DNA of 64,000 nucleotides from AC-37 sp035275105 (GTDB taxonomy: Bacteria > Actinomycetota > Thermoleophilia > Solirubrobacterales > Thermoleophilaceae), in assembly GCA_035275105.1 (NCBI GenBank), contig DATENL010000005.1, positions 1-64,000 on the forward strand, read 5' to 3'. Under the pieces are notes generated by a model that was not told the DNA's origin, made no database searches, and saw nothing but the letters and a program-made list of their open reading frames with translations. The translations under genes were made by a program, and so were the position numbers. Below are positions 29,594 to 37,713 of this stretch, one piece after another. Within the stretch, counting starts at the first letter, position 1. Each line of letters starts with the position of its first letter.

Positions 29594-30201
29594 GTGACCC
29601 TCCTACAGACGCCGACCACGCGGCCGAGCACCTGCGCCTCGCGCGTTCGGATCGGCTCGAGAGCGGAGTTCTCCGGCTGGAGGCGGATGTGGTCGCGCTC
29701 CTTGAAAAAGCGCTTCACCGTGGCCTCCTCGCCGACGAGCGCGACAACGATCTCGCCGTTGCGCGCGGTGGTCTGCGGCCGCACCACCACGTGGTCGCCG
29801 TCGAGGATGCCGGCGTCCTTCATCGAGTCACCGGCGATGCGCAGCACGTACTCGCCGTCCTCGCCGCCGGCGATCGGCGGCACCTCGACGTACTCCTCGA
29901 TGTTCTCCTCCGCCAGCACCGGCGCACCGGCTGCGACCCGACCGACGACGGGCAGCCCGCTGGGCGCCACGGCCTTGCGAGCGGTCTCGCGGAGGAGCTC
30001 CAGCGCGCGCGGCTTCGACGGATCGCGCTTGAGCACGCCGAGCTTCTCGAGGTTGTGGAGATGGGCGTGCACCGTGGACGGCGAGCCCAGCCCGATGGCC
30101 TTGCCGATGTCGCGCACCGTGGGCGGGTAGCCGTGCTTAGCCGAATAGCGCTTGATGAAGTCGAAGATCTCCTGCTGGCGCTTTGTGAGCTTCAGGTCCA
30201 C
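29590..30201 (-). CDS. lexA: SOS repressor LexA
   Basis: Represses DNA-repair genes until RecA-stimulated self-cleavage. The N-terminal winged helix is LTKRQQEIFDFIKRY with recognition region GLGSPSTVHAHLHNLEKLG. The self-cleavage site is Ala91-Gly92 in GRVAAGAPV, with catalytic Ser126 in AGDSMKDAG and Lys163 in ATVKRFFKE (numbered from GTG 30201). The frame also allows a TTG at 30210, but the minus-strand GGAGG ends 11 bp before the GTG and only 2 bp before the TTG, so the GTG (203 residues) is preferred. A perfect SOS box lies 28 bp upstream, indicating autoregulation. Confidence 0.96.
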   Translation of the reverse strand: MDLKLTKRQQEIFDFIKRYSAKHGYPPTVRDIGKAIGLGSPSTVHAHLHNLEKLGVLKRDPSKPRALELLRETARKAVAPSGLPVVGRVAAGAPVLAEENIEEYVEVPPIAGGEDGEYVLRIAGDSMKDAGILDGDHVVVRPQTTARNGEIVVALVGEEATVKRFFKERDHIRLQPENSALEPIRTREAQVLGRVVGVCRRVT

Positions 30202-30229
30202 GGCGGGCAAGCCTCCAGGTGCTGGATTC

Positions 30230-30243
30230 CGAACATGTGTTCG
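30230..30243 (-). promoter_or_regulatory. LexA operator (SOS box)
   Basis: CGAACATGTGTTCG matches the Gram-positive/actinobacterial SOS consensus CGAAC-N4-GTTYG at every position. It sits 28 bp before the preferred lexA start and 59 bp before the divergent tRNA-Leu promoter element. Confidence 0.93.
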
Positions 30244-30301
30244 TAGAGTAGCGGGCTGGCGGACGGAATGAGACGGGCCCGGCGGAAGCGCGCTACACGC
30301 C

Positions 30302-30307
30302 TATAAT
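30302..30307 (+). promoter_or_regulatory. -10 element of the tRNA-Leu promoter
   Basis: A perfect TATAAT, rare in this GC-rich sequence, 12 bp before the tRNA 5' end. No convincing -35 hexamer is seen 16-18 bp upstream. Confidence 0.6.
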
Positions 30308-30319
30308 CGGCCGCGTCAC

Positions 30320-30405
<86 letters not shown>

Positions 30406-30753
30406 CTCTCATCGTCGTTGGGTTTCCGGCCTCTATAACCGGGTCAACCACTGCGCGTGCGGAGGCCCGATCGGAGCTCGGACGCGAGCTCGCTGAGCCG
30501 CCGGCCTCCTCCAGGGCGAGCTGGCGAAGATCCGCCCGGAGGACCTGCCGGCGGACGGCTGATCGGTACCTAGGGGCCGGCCGATGAACTGGGGGCCTCG
30601 CCCGGGAAGTCACGGGCGCGAGCGCTGGGGGACCGGCGGAGACTGTGCTCGGAGGAGGAGGACGAGGACGGGTCGTCCAGGCGTGGCTCCTAACCCGCCG
30701 CCATCGACGCACCGCCCCGCTGCCCGCGTGACCGTCGCGTACCCTGCCGAGGA
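30406..30753. other. Intergenic region, nothing recognised
   Basis: About 350 bp between tRNA-Leu and the molybdopterin enzyme. The open frames crossing it on either strand have no family features and no ribosome binding site. I see no second tRNA, no integrase fragment and no clear hairpin. Confidence 0.5.
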
Positions 30754-31365
30754 ATGAGCGGCTTCGTCTCACGCGGCTTCGAACGTCGGCGCAGGCCGCC
30801 GGACGAGCTCGCCGAGCGGCTGCCGCCGGGTCAGTACCTCGAGTCCGGCTATCCGGTGCTCACAGCTGGCCCCACGCCCGCGATCGACACGGGCGCCTGG
30901 ACCTTCAGGATCGACGGCATGGTCGCCCGCGAGCGCGAGTGGACCTGGGACGAATTCCGCGACCTGCCATTCGAGACCGTCCCCTGCGACATCCACTGCG
31001 TGACCAAGTGGTCGAAGCTCGGCACGAACTTCGGCGGCGTCTCCGTGGACGCGCTTCTGGGCGGCGTCGAGCCGCGCGGCGAGTTCGTGATGCAGTACTC
31101 GTACGAGGGCTACACCACCAACCTCCCACTCGCGGACCTCACGGGCGGCCGGGCCTGGGTGGTCACCGAGCACGAGGGCGAGCCGCTGCCGCGCGAGCAC
31201 GGGGGGCCGGCGCGCATGCTGATACCGCATCTCTACTTCTGGAAGAGCGCCAAGTGGATCGTCGGGCTCCGGATCATGGACCACGACGAGCCCGGCTTCT
31301 GGGAGCAGAACGGCTACCACAACTACGGCGACCCCTGGAAGGAGCAGCGCTACTGGACCGACTAG
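30754..31365 (+). CDS. Sulfite-oxidase-like molybdopterin oxidoreductase
   Basis: A 203-residue protein consisting of a single Oxidored_molyb (SUOX/YedY fold) domain. The Mo-coordinating cysteine is Cys82 in PCDIHCVTKWS. Typical blocks are WTFRIDGMV, the segment FGGVSVDALL and GYTTNLPLADL, and the end GLRIMDHDEPGFWEQNGYHNYGDPW is characteristic of the cytoplasmic sulfite-oxidase-like group in actinobacteria. No signal peptide is seen. The partner gene just downstream encodes a flavin reductase, so electrons probably pass between the two. ATG at 30754. Substrate unknown. Confidence 0.92.
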   Translation: MSGFVSRGFERRRRPPDELAERLPPGQYLESGYPVLTAGPTPAIDTGAWTFRIDGMVAREREWTWDEFRDLPFETVPCDIHCVTKWSKLGTNFGGVSVDALLGGVEPRGEFVMQYSYEGYTTNLPLADLTGGRAWVVTEHEGEPLPREHGGPARMLIPHLYFWKSAKWIVGLRIMDHDEPGFWEQNGYHNYGDPWKEQRYWTD

Positions 31366-31418
31366 GCCGGCTGCCCGCGGTCGAGCAACGTGCGCCCGGC
31401 GCCTGGCAGATCGGGACC

Positions 31419-32087
31419 GTGACGGTTATCAGGCGAGAGACGCCTCGGGTCAAATCGTTCCTGATCGAGCTTCCAATGTGGATGCCGCACCTGCCGGGGC
31501 AGCACTACGACGTCCGGCTGACCGCGCCCGACGGCTACCGCACCCAGCGCTCGTACTCGATCGCCTCGTCGCCGCTCGACGAGGGAAGCATCGAGCTGAC
31601 GATCGACCGCCTCGCCGACGGCGAGGTGTCGCCGTACTTCCACGACGTCGTACTCGAGGGCGACCAGGTCGAGGTCCGCGGCCCGTTCACGTCCTACTTC
31701 GTCTGGCGCGGCGAGGCCCCGGTCCTTTTGGTCGGCGGCGGCTCCGGCGTCGTCCCGCTGATGGCGATGATCCGCCACAGACGGCGGACGATGCCCGAGC
31801 TGCCTATGCGGCTCGTGTACTCCGTGAGAAGCGGCGCGGACGTGATCTACGCGGATGAGCTCGGCGACGACGCGGTGCTGACGTTCACACGCGAGCCACC
31901 TGCTGGGTGGGCCGGCCACACCGGACGCGTCGACGCATCCTTGATCGACGCGGCCGGCGCGCAGCCCGAAGGCGTCGCGTTCGTCTGCGGCTCCAACGGC
32001 TTCGTCGAGAGAGCGGGCCAGCTGCTGCTCGAGCGCGGCTTCGAGCCGCGGCAGATCCGTACCGAGCGGTTCGGACCTACTGGCTGA
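31419..32087 (+). CDS. Ferredoxin-NADP reductase-like flavoprotein partner of the Mo enzyme
   Basis: A FAD/NAD-binding oxidoreductase of the FNR superfamily, 222 residues from GTG 31419. The FAD motif is RSYSIASSP, with GQHYDVRL before it; the NAD(P) part has LLVGGGSGVVPLMAMI and AFVCGSNGFVERAG. No [2Fe-2S] domain follows. Homologous sequence seems to begin some residues before the GTG (WQIGT is in frame) but no ATG, GTG or TTG precedes it after the upstream stop. A rare CTG at 31371 would add 16 residues, so the start is uncertain. It is co-directional with the molybdopterin gene 53 bp upstream and probably reduces it or accepts its electrons. Confidence 0.88.
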   Translation: MTVIRRETPRVKSFLIELPMWMPHLPGQHYDVRLTAPDGYRTQRSYSIASSPLDEGSIELTIDRLADGEVSPYFHDVVLEGDQVEVRGPFTSYFVWRGEAPVLLVGGGSGVVPLMAMIRHRRRTMPELPMRLVYSVRSGADVIYADELGDDAVLTFTREPPAGWAGHTGRVDASLIDAAGAQPEGVAFVCGSNGFVERAGQLLLERGFEPRQIRTERFGPTG

Positions 32088-32164
32088 GCAGGCTGGGGCG
32101 ACCAGGGGCCGCGCCCGGGGAGTCATGGCGGGAGCGCCGGGCGGACTGGCGGAGACTAAGCTCC

Positions 32165-32671
32165 ATGGCGGTGCCGGCGACAGCGCTCGAGATCAGGCCG
32201 ATCGAGCCCGGGGACAAGGCCGCGCTCACAACGGCCGTCGACGAGAGCAGCCGCGAATCGATCTACCGCCGGTTCCTGAACCCGCACGGACGCCTGACCG
32301 CGGCCGAGCTTCGCTACCTGACCGAGGTGGACCACCGTGACCACGAGGCGTTGGTGGCGATCCTCCCGGGCACCGGCGAGAGCGTGGGCGTGGCCCGCTA
32401 CGTCCGGGATCACGAGCGACCCGGCAGCGCCGAGATCGCGGTCGCGGTCCGCGAGCGGTGGCAGGGGCGCGGCGTCGGCAAGGCGCTGCTGCGCGGTCTC
32501 GCCGATCGCGCGCGGGAGGAGGGGATCGGTGAGTTCACCGGGCTGATGCTCTCCGACAACCTGCCCATGCGGCGCCTGTTGGCGGTTCTGGGCACCCCCC
32601 GGCGTGTCGGGTCCGAAGCGGGCGCGCTCGAGCTCGCGGTCGCGCTCGGCGCCGGCAGCGGCGAACGATGA
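32165..32671 (+). CDS. GNAT-family acetyltransferase
   Basis: A 168-residue acetyl-CoA-dependent acetyltransferase. The acetyl-CoA loop is RWQGRGVGKALLRGLADRA; the N-terminal part SRESIYRRFLNPHGRLTAAELRYLTEVD matches the GNAT group that accompanies acyl-CoA synthetase-type lysine acetylation or stands alone in actinobacteria. The preceding strand AEIAVAVRERW is the core beta-strand 4. Starts at ATG 32165, 77 bp after the flavoprotein gene. A partner or target cannot be told from the context. Confidence 0.87.
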   Translation: MAVPATALEIRPIEPGDKAALTTAVDESSRESIYRRFLNPHGRLTAAELRYLTEVDHRDHEALVAILPGTGESVGVARYVRDHERPGSAEIAVAVRERWQGRGVGKALLRGLADRAREEGIGEFTGLMLSDNLPMRRLLAVLGTPRRVGSEAGALELAVALGAGSGER

Positions 32672-32722
32672 CCCCGGCGGGCGCAGCCGACAGCTCCTGA
32701 CGTGGAACGTGTCTCGGCCCCG

Positions 32723-33147
32723 CTATTTCGGCGACGCCACATCCCGAAGGGCCTCGCCCAGCCTGGCTCGCCCGGATCTAGCTGGTCGACGTAGGCCCGA
32801 ATTCCCTCGCGGTGGGCGGCGTCGAGCACGGCGACCAGCTCTCGGCCGTCCTCGCTCAACGAGTACTGCCGTCGCTCCTCGCGCACGAAGCCACGACGGC
32901 GCAGGCGGCCCATAGCCGGATACGCGGCTTCGACCGGGAGGCCACTGATGCGAGCGAGATCCCTGGTTTGGCTGGCGCCTTCCGCGGCGGCAAGGGCCAG
33001 CAGCAGACGCAGGTCCTCGAAGGACAGCCCGAGCTCCTCGGCCCGCGCGGTGAGCTGCGCCCGACCCCTCAGGTCCGCGCGACGCAGCCGTATCGCAAGC
33101 GCCTCGACAAGCGATTCTGTCGCGCTTGGCAATGGAGAGCTGGTCAT
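32723..33147 (-). pseudogene. MarR-like winged-helix regulator, apparently frameshifted near its 3' end
   Basis: The first 125 codons from ATG 33147 encode a MarR-like regulator: LGLSFEDLRLLLALAAAEGASQTRDLARISGLPVEAAYPAMGRLRRRGFVREERRQYSLSEDGRELVAVLDAAHREG, in which the winged helix is clear. After LDPGE the frame runs on antisense through the GNAT gene to 32410, giving an improbable Ser/Arg-rich tail. In the +2 frame the very next codons read RLGEALRDVASPK and stop at 32723, just where such a protein should end. Inserting one C on the + strand between 32765 and 32766 would restore LDPGERRLGEALRDVASPK. Either a true frameshift mutation or a sequencing error; the original product would be about 141 residues. 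Confidence 0.7.
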
Positions 33148-33295
33148 CGGGGGAGTATCCGCTGCCTTCGGTACGCGGCACACCGGAGATGCACGACCAG
33201 GCTGCGGACTCGAAGCGTCCGGTCCTTCGGCGTTAGCGTCCGGCCGCAAATCGGACAGCGCTCAACCACCGCGCGTGTCGATTGCTCGATCGCCC

Positions 33296-33529
33296 TCATC
33301 GGAGCTCGTCGTCCGGCTGGCCGTCCCCGCCGGACAGGGGTATCACGTGAATCGCTGCCATCGGACGCGAGGGCGGAGCCTCGAGGGCGTGGTGCAGCGC
33401 CAGCCGGAGGGGAAACAGGATCGCCACCGCGATCGTGAGCGCGAGCTCCGTTCGCCCGGTCGCCGCTGGCGCTGCGACCAACCTGTTCGTCCGTGGTCCT
33501 TCGGTTCGATCAACAAGAGGAGCCGACAT
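33296..33529 (-). CDS. Possible small membrane protein
   Basis: A 77-residue open frame from ATG 33529 with one hydrophobic helix (LALTIAVAILFPLRLAL) and a C-terminal HVIPLSGGDGQPDDELR. Third-position GC is high in its second half, which supports coding. A weak AGGGAAG lies 5 bp before the ATG on the minus strand. Its start codon overlaps a rightward ATG in the sequence CATG (see the neighbouring entry), so only one of the two frames is likely to be real. No family recognised. Confidence 0.35.
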   Translation of the reverse strand: MSAPLVDRTEGPRTNRLVAAPAATGRTELALTIAVAILFPLRLALHHALEAPPSRPMAAIHVIPLSGGDGQPDDELR

Positions 33530-33859
33530 GCGGTCTTCCCTGTTTTTGGGGGGTGTTGCCGAGGCTGCAGTCGCCGCCACCGTTTTCCCAGACGCGGCGC
33601 GCATCGCCCTATACCTCTCGGGCATCGGAACGCCGGCTGTGCGAGCGCACGTTCAGGCCGAGTGAGCGTCGACAGAGACCTAGAGCGTTCGATCCGTGCT
33701 GTGCTGGCGCTCCGGGAGCGTCTCGCCCGAAAGCAACTCGTCTCTGACGTGCGGTCCCAGAGGCCGGTCGCGGTGCGGCATCGGTGGGCTCGCCTGCCCG
33801 CTCGCCAGGACGCGACCCGTTCCCCTAGCCGCCCCGAACCGGCTGAGTAGGGTCGCCGG
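33530..33859. other. Intergenic region with short unconvincing frames
   Basis: Holds a rightward 45-codon frame from ATG 33528 (SSLFLGGVAEAAVAATVF) behind AGGAG at a spacing of 7, and a 62-codon frame from GTG 33662 (SVDRDLERSIRAVLALRERL). Neither has a recognisable domain, and codon bias is weak. Nothing else seen. Confidence 0.35.
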
Positions 33860-34270
33860 ATGGACCAGTGGCAGTGGATCTTGTTGGGCCTGGGCTGCAG
33901 CCTCGCCGTCTACGCTTCGTTCGTCGTCGCGCTGATAATCGCCGGACGTCGCAGCGACGCTCGTGCCCTCGCCGGGTTCATACCGGACTGCATCGCGCTC
34001 TTCCGAGAGCTGGTTCGCGATCCCCGCGTCTCGAGAGGCCGAAAATTCATGCTCTGGGCACTCGTCGCCTACCTTGCGATGCCCGTTGACCTCGTTCCCG
34101 ACTTCATCCCCGTCGCGGGCCAGCTTGACGACGCGATCATCGTCGCCCTGGTGCTTCGTTCGGTTCTACGGGCAGGTGGACCCGATTTGGTCAGAGAACA
34201 CTGGCGAGGCCCCGCGCGCTCGCTCGATCTGATCCTCCGTCTCAGCTATGGACGGCAGGACCGGCCGTAG
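33860..34270 (+). CDS. DUF1232 (YkvA-like) membrane protein
   Basis: A 136-residue membrane protein. Helix 1 is WILLGLGCSLAVYASFVVALIIAG; the DUF1232 core follows as FMLWALVAYLAMPVDLVPDFIPVAGQLDDAIIVALVLR, where the PxDLxPDxIPVxGxxDD signature is complete. Function of the family is unknown. Its 3' end overlaps the convergent hdeD-like gene by 29 nt. Confidence 0.9.
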   Translation: MDQWQWILLGLGCSLAVYASFVVALIIAGRRSDARALAGFIPDCIALFRELVRDPRVSRGRKFMLWALVAYLAMPVDLVPDFIPVAGQLDDAIIVALVLRSVLRAGGPDLVREHWRGPARSLDLILRLSYGRQDRP

Positions 34271-34919
34271 AAGGCCGAGGCGCTGTCGCGCGCGCGGCTC
34301 CGTTCGCAGGGGAGCCGGTCAACGCCTCGTCCATGTATTCCGGCAGCCGCTTGACCTGGAAGGACACGACGATTCGCATGACGCCGATCGCGACCGCCCA
34401 GATGCCACCAACCGTGATCAGCGCGGCCAGTGTCGCGCCCGGGGTGGCGAGCGCCAGCACGCCGAGTGGGACTTCGAGCAGCCCAGTGATGAGCATCAGC
34501 CACCAGTCAGGCAACACGTAGCGCACCGCAAACGCGCCGCCGATCGTGAGCGTGCCCACCACGATCAGCCAAGAGCCGAGGAAGATCGCGATCGCGACGA
34601 TGCCCGGTGTGGGCCAGACGATGATCGCGATCCCTGCTGCAGCCGAGAGCAGTCCGGCCACCACGTTCGCGCGGCCGGCACGGGCATCGATGCCGGAGGT
34701 GAGCGCCGACGAGATGCCTTCGAAGATGAACAAGGCTCCGATGAACGTGGCGAGGCTACTCACGCTCCAATCGATGCTGAAGATGAGCACGCCCGCTACA
34801 ACGAGCAACAGTCCGTTGACCAAGAGCAACCACCAATTACGAGCAACGCGTACCGCGACGTCCTTGGTGAGCCTTTGGCCGAGCGACACGGTTCCCGGGG
34901 TGGCAAACGTATTGGGCAT
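34242..34919 (-). CDS. HdeD-family (DUF308) membrane protein
   Basis: A 225-residue protein with six predicted membrane helices, for example WWLLLVNGLLLVVAGVLIFSI, LATFIGALFIFEGISSAL, NVVAGLLSAAAGIAIIVW and LGSWLIVVGTLTIGGAFAV. The three-fold internal repetition is the HdeD/DUF308 pattern; HdeD itself is an acid-resistance protein of E. coli, but the actinobacterial role is not known. The last 30 residues are a Pro/Ala/Ser-rich tail. The start is ATG 34919 with GGAAGGAG upstream. Base composition is clearly less GC-rich (about 57% in a sampled stretch) than the first half of the window. Confidence 0.9.
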   Translation of the reverse strand: MPNTFATPGTVSLGQRLTKDVAVRVARNWWLLLVNGLLLVVAGVLIFSIDWSVSSLATFIGALFIFEGISSALTSGIDARAGRANVVAGLLSAAAGIAIIVWPTPGIVAIAIFLGSWLIVVGTLTIGGAFAVRYVLPDWWLMLITGLLEVPLGVLALATPGATLAALITVGGIWAVAIGVMRIVVSFQVKRLPEYMDEALTGSPANGAARATAPRPSTAGPAVHS

Positions 34920-35153
34920 TTGGTCTCCTTCCAGACGAGCCCTGACTGTGGATACCGGCAGGCTGCGATCTGTAGGCGGCCCGCGCTAGACGATCTGCGC
35001 CTGTCGCTATCGACGCCGTGTATGAACTCGAGCTGCTTGAGCGATACGCGTCGGGTCTGACCACCCCCCGCGCTTCATATGGCGAGGACGGGATGCCCCA
35101 CCGCAGAGTGGAGCGCCGAACGTCCCGACACATCCAAACCTAAGGAGTCTCGA

Positions 35154-36113
35154 ATGGCCATCGCAGAACGCACCGTCGTCCTCGAAGCCGCCGCGCAGAA
35201 GCTCGTAGCCACTACCGCAAACCCACCGTTCCTTTTCCAGCTTCCGCCCGCCGACGGCCGGAAGGCCCTCGACGAGCTCCAGGTCGGCGACGTCGCCAAG
35301 CCCGATGTCGACGACCGGTGGATCACCGTCGCCGGGGGGCCGACCGGCGAGGTCAAGGTCCGGATCGTCAAGCCACGCGGCGCGAGCGGACCGCTCCCGG
35401 TCGCGCTGTACATCCACGGCGCGGGATGGGTTTTCGGCGACGCGCACACTCACGACCGGCTGGTCCGCGAGCTCGCCGTCGGCGCCGGCGTCGCCGTCGT
35501 CTTTCCCGAGTACGACCGCTCGCCCGAGGTGCGCTATCCGGTCGCCATCGAGCAGAACTATGCCGTCGCGCAGTGGGTAGCCAGCTCCGGGTCCGACATG
35601 GGGCTCGACGCTGGCCGGCTTGCTGTCGCAGGCGACTCCGTCGGCGGGAACATGACGGCTGCGCTGACGCTGATGGCCAAGGAGCGTGGCGGCCCGCGAC
35701 TCGCGGCGCAGGTCCTCTTCTACCCGGTCACCGACGCCGCCTTCGACACTGGGTCCTACGGGGAGTTCGCCGAGGGCTACTACCTGCGCCGCGACGGCAT
35801 GCAGTGGTTCTGGGACCAGTACACCACCGACGAGGCGCAGCGCGGCGAGATCACGGCCTCGCCGCTTCGTGCCACCACGGAGCAGCTGGCGGGGCTCCCC
35901 AAGGCGCTGGTCATCACGGCCGAGGCCGACGTGCTACGCGACGAGGGCGAGGCCTACTCACGCAAGCTCCGGGAGGCCGGCGTCGAGGTGAGCGCGACCC
36001 GCTACGAGGGCATCGTCCACGACTTCGTGATGCTCGATGCCCTGCGCGGGACCAACGCCGCGGGCGCTGCGATCAGCCAGGCAGTCGAGTACCTCCGCGC
36101 GGCACTCGTATGA
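35154..36113 (+). CDS. HSL-family alpha/beta hydrolase (esterase)
   Basis: A 319-residue hormone-sensitive-lipase-type esterase. The oxyanion block is YIHGAGWVFGD (HGAG where most have HGGG), the nucleophile Ser162 is in AGDSVGGNM, the acid is probably in TAEADVLRDEG, and the His is in YEGIVHDFVML. No signal peptide, so it acts in the cytosol on short-chain acyl esters. The frame is open before ATG 35154, but TAAGGAG sits 7 bp before that codon and settles the start. It is isolated: divergent from hdeD by more than 230 bp in which nothing was seen, and convergent with the sigma gene at 36120. Confidence 0.92.
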   Translation: MAIAERTVVLEAAAQKLVATTANPPFLFQLPPADGRKALDELQVGDVAKPDVDDRWITVAGGPTGEVKVRIVKPRGASGPLPVALYIHGAGWVFGDAHTHDRLVRELAVGAGVAVVFPEYDRSPEVRYPVAIEQNYAVAQWVASSGSDMGLDAGRLAVAGDSVGGNMTAALTLMAKERGGPRLAAQVLFYPVTDAAFDTGSYGEFAEGYYLRRDGMQWFWDQYTTDEAQRGEITASPLRATTEQLAGLPKALVITAEADVLRDEGEAYSRKLREAGVEVSATRYEGIVHDFVMLDALRGTNAAGAAISQAVEYLRAALV

Positions 36114-36119
36114 GCGGCG

Positions 36120-36809
36120 TCAAGCCGCGGAATGCGGGCCGCCTCCCAGCTCGCGTAGCCGGCGCAGCGCTTCGCGCTCGAGCTGACGGCTCCGCTCCTC
36201 GCCGACTCCGAGCGATCGCCCGATCTCGGCATGGCTCTGCACTCCTTTGCCGTGGAGGCCGTAGCGGCGTATCAGGACCGTCCGGTGACGCTTCGGAAGC
36301 GTCCTGAGCATGGACCACACCTGCCGAAGAGTTTCCAGCTCGTCGACGCTACGCCACGGGTCGACGGCATCCGGGTCGGCAACGAGCTCCCAGAGGAATG
36401 CCCCGTCTTCTCCGACCGGCTCGTCGAGTGAGACCGTTACCCGCGGCGCTCCGTCCAGCTGCGCCGCGCGTCTGGGGATCCGAATCGCGCGCGCCTGACC
36501 AAGCGCGTCGATCAGCGCGTGACGGATCCATGGAACGGCGTAGGTCGAGAACCTCACCCCCCGACGACGGTCGAACCTCTCGACCGCATGGACGAGGCCG
36601 ACGGTGCCGTCCTGCACCAGGTCCTCGAAGGAGACGCCCCGGCCCGTGTATCCGCGCGCGATCATGTAGACGAGTCCCAGGTTGGACTCGATCAACGCGT
36701 CCTTGGCCGTGAGGTCGCCGCGTTCAATCCGCCGACTCAGGTCGCGCTCCTCGGCGGCTGTGAGACGGGGGCGGCGGATGTCCGCGTCCATCGGGGGCGC
36801 TGCTCTCAT
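36120..36809 (-). CDS. Sigma-70 factor (group 2/3) coupled to a LysR regulator
   Basis: A 229-residue sigma factor with region 2 (SNLGLVYMIARGYTGRGVSFEDLVQDGTVGLVHAVERFDRRRG, FSTYAVPWIRHALIDALG), region 3 (RAIRIPRRAAQLDGAPRVTVSLDEPVGEDG) and region 4 (LRTLPKRHRTVLIRRYGL, GVGEERSRQLEREALRRLRE). It is shorter than primary sigmas and lacks region 1.1, so it is an alternative factor of the stress/sporulation type. The start ATG 36809 overlaps the stop of the lysR gene (ATGA), so both are translated together; no anti-sigma factor is adjacent. A second in-frame ATG is at 36791. Confidence 0.92.
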   Translation of the reverse strand: MRAAPPMDADIRRPRLTAAEERDLSRRIERGDLTAKDALIESNLGLVYMIARGYTGRGVSFEDLVQDGTVGLVHAVERFDRRRGVRFSTYAVPWIRHALIDALGQARAIRIPRRAAQLDGAPRVTVSLDEPVGEDGAFLWELVADPDAVDPWRSVDELETLRQVWSMLRTLPKRHRTVLIRRYGLHGKGVQSHAEIGRSLGVGEERSRQLEREALRRLRELGGGPHSAA

Positions 36810-37708
36810 GCGGCGACGCGCCGGCCCGCGGGGGCGGGTGCGGCGATCGTCGCTGCCACCTCGATGAAGCGCCGCAGCGCGGGCGCCGGCGTCTCGTCGC
36901 GCCAGATCAAGGCGAAGTCCACGCTGCGTTGTGGCTCGAGCGGGCGCGCGACCAGCCCACCGGCGCCTGTGCTCGCGCAAGTCGTCAGCGCGAGGGCCTC
37001 CCCCGATGCGACGCCTGAGAAGAGGGCGGGCCCCGGTCGGCCACTGCACAGCTCGGGCTTGACCTCGAGCTCGGTGAGCGTCTCGGCAACGGCTCGGTCA
37101 TAGGCCGCACCATCGCGGTGTCCGCTGATCAGAATCCGCTCACCTTCGAGCTCGTCGGCCGAAAGGGCGCCGGTCGCTCCGGCAAGCCGATGCGTTCCAC
37201 CGGCGAGCACCAGCCACCGCTCGCGCCCCAGGTGGCTGCGGAAGAGGCCCGTCGAGTCGAACATGGACGGCGCGACCACGGCATGCAGACGCCCGTCGCG
37301 CAGGTCGCGCAGCAAAGTGCCCCCGTGTGACTCGACCACCGTGAGCTCGATCTTCCGGCGATCCGGCCTGAACTCGTCGAGAAGCTCCGACAGCGCGCCC
37401 CAGCCCGCTTCGGTGGCGATCCCCAGCGAGAGGGTGCCAACGAGCCCGGCCTCGAGGTCGCGCCCCGTGGAGAAGGCCTCATCCGCCGCGGCGATCGCGG
37501 ACCGGGCCCGCTCGAGGAATAGCTCGCCCGCGTCGGTGAGATGGACACCACGCGCGTGACGCTCGAAGAGCTTGACCCGAAGCTCGGCTTCGAGGCGTCG
37601 AATCTGCGTCGACAGACCAGGCTGAGCCACCCAGAGCCGCTCGGCAGCGCGCGTGAAGCTTCCCTCTTCCGCGATCGATACGAAGTAGCGGAGGTGACGC
37701 AGCTCCAT
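36806..37708 (-). CDS. LysR-family transcriptional regulator
   Basis: A 300-residue LysR regulator. The N-terminal HTH is MELRHLRYFVSIAEEGSFTRAAERLWVAQPGLSTQIRRLEAELRVKLFER, and the effector-binding domain follows from about residue 90 (GTLSLGIATEAGWGALSELL). LysR proteins usually control a divergent gene, but here the gene is inside an operon between a small protein and a sigma factor. It may therefore act together with that sigma factor. Start ATG 37708; a GTG 9 nt upstream is possible. Confidence 0.93.
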   Translation of the reverse strand: MELRHLRYFVSIAEEGSFTRAAERLWVAQPGLSTQIRRLEAELRVKLFERHARGVHLTDAGELFLERARSAIAAADEAFSTGRDLEAGLVGTLSLGIATEAGWGALSELLDEFRPDRRKIELTVVESHGGTLLRDLRDGRLHAVVAPSMFDSTGLFRSHLGRERWLVLAGGTHRLAGATGALSADELEGERILISGHRDGAAYDRAVAETLTELEVKPELCSGRPGPALFSGVASGEALALTTCASTGAGGLVARPLEPQRSVDFALIWRDETPAPALRRFIEVAATIAAPAPAGRRVAA

Positions 37709-37713
37709 GACGA

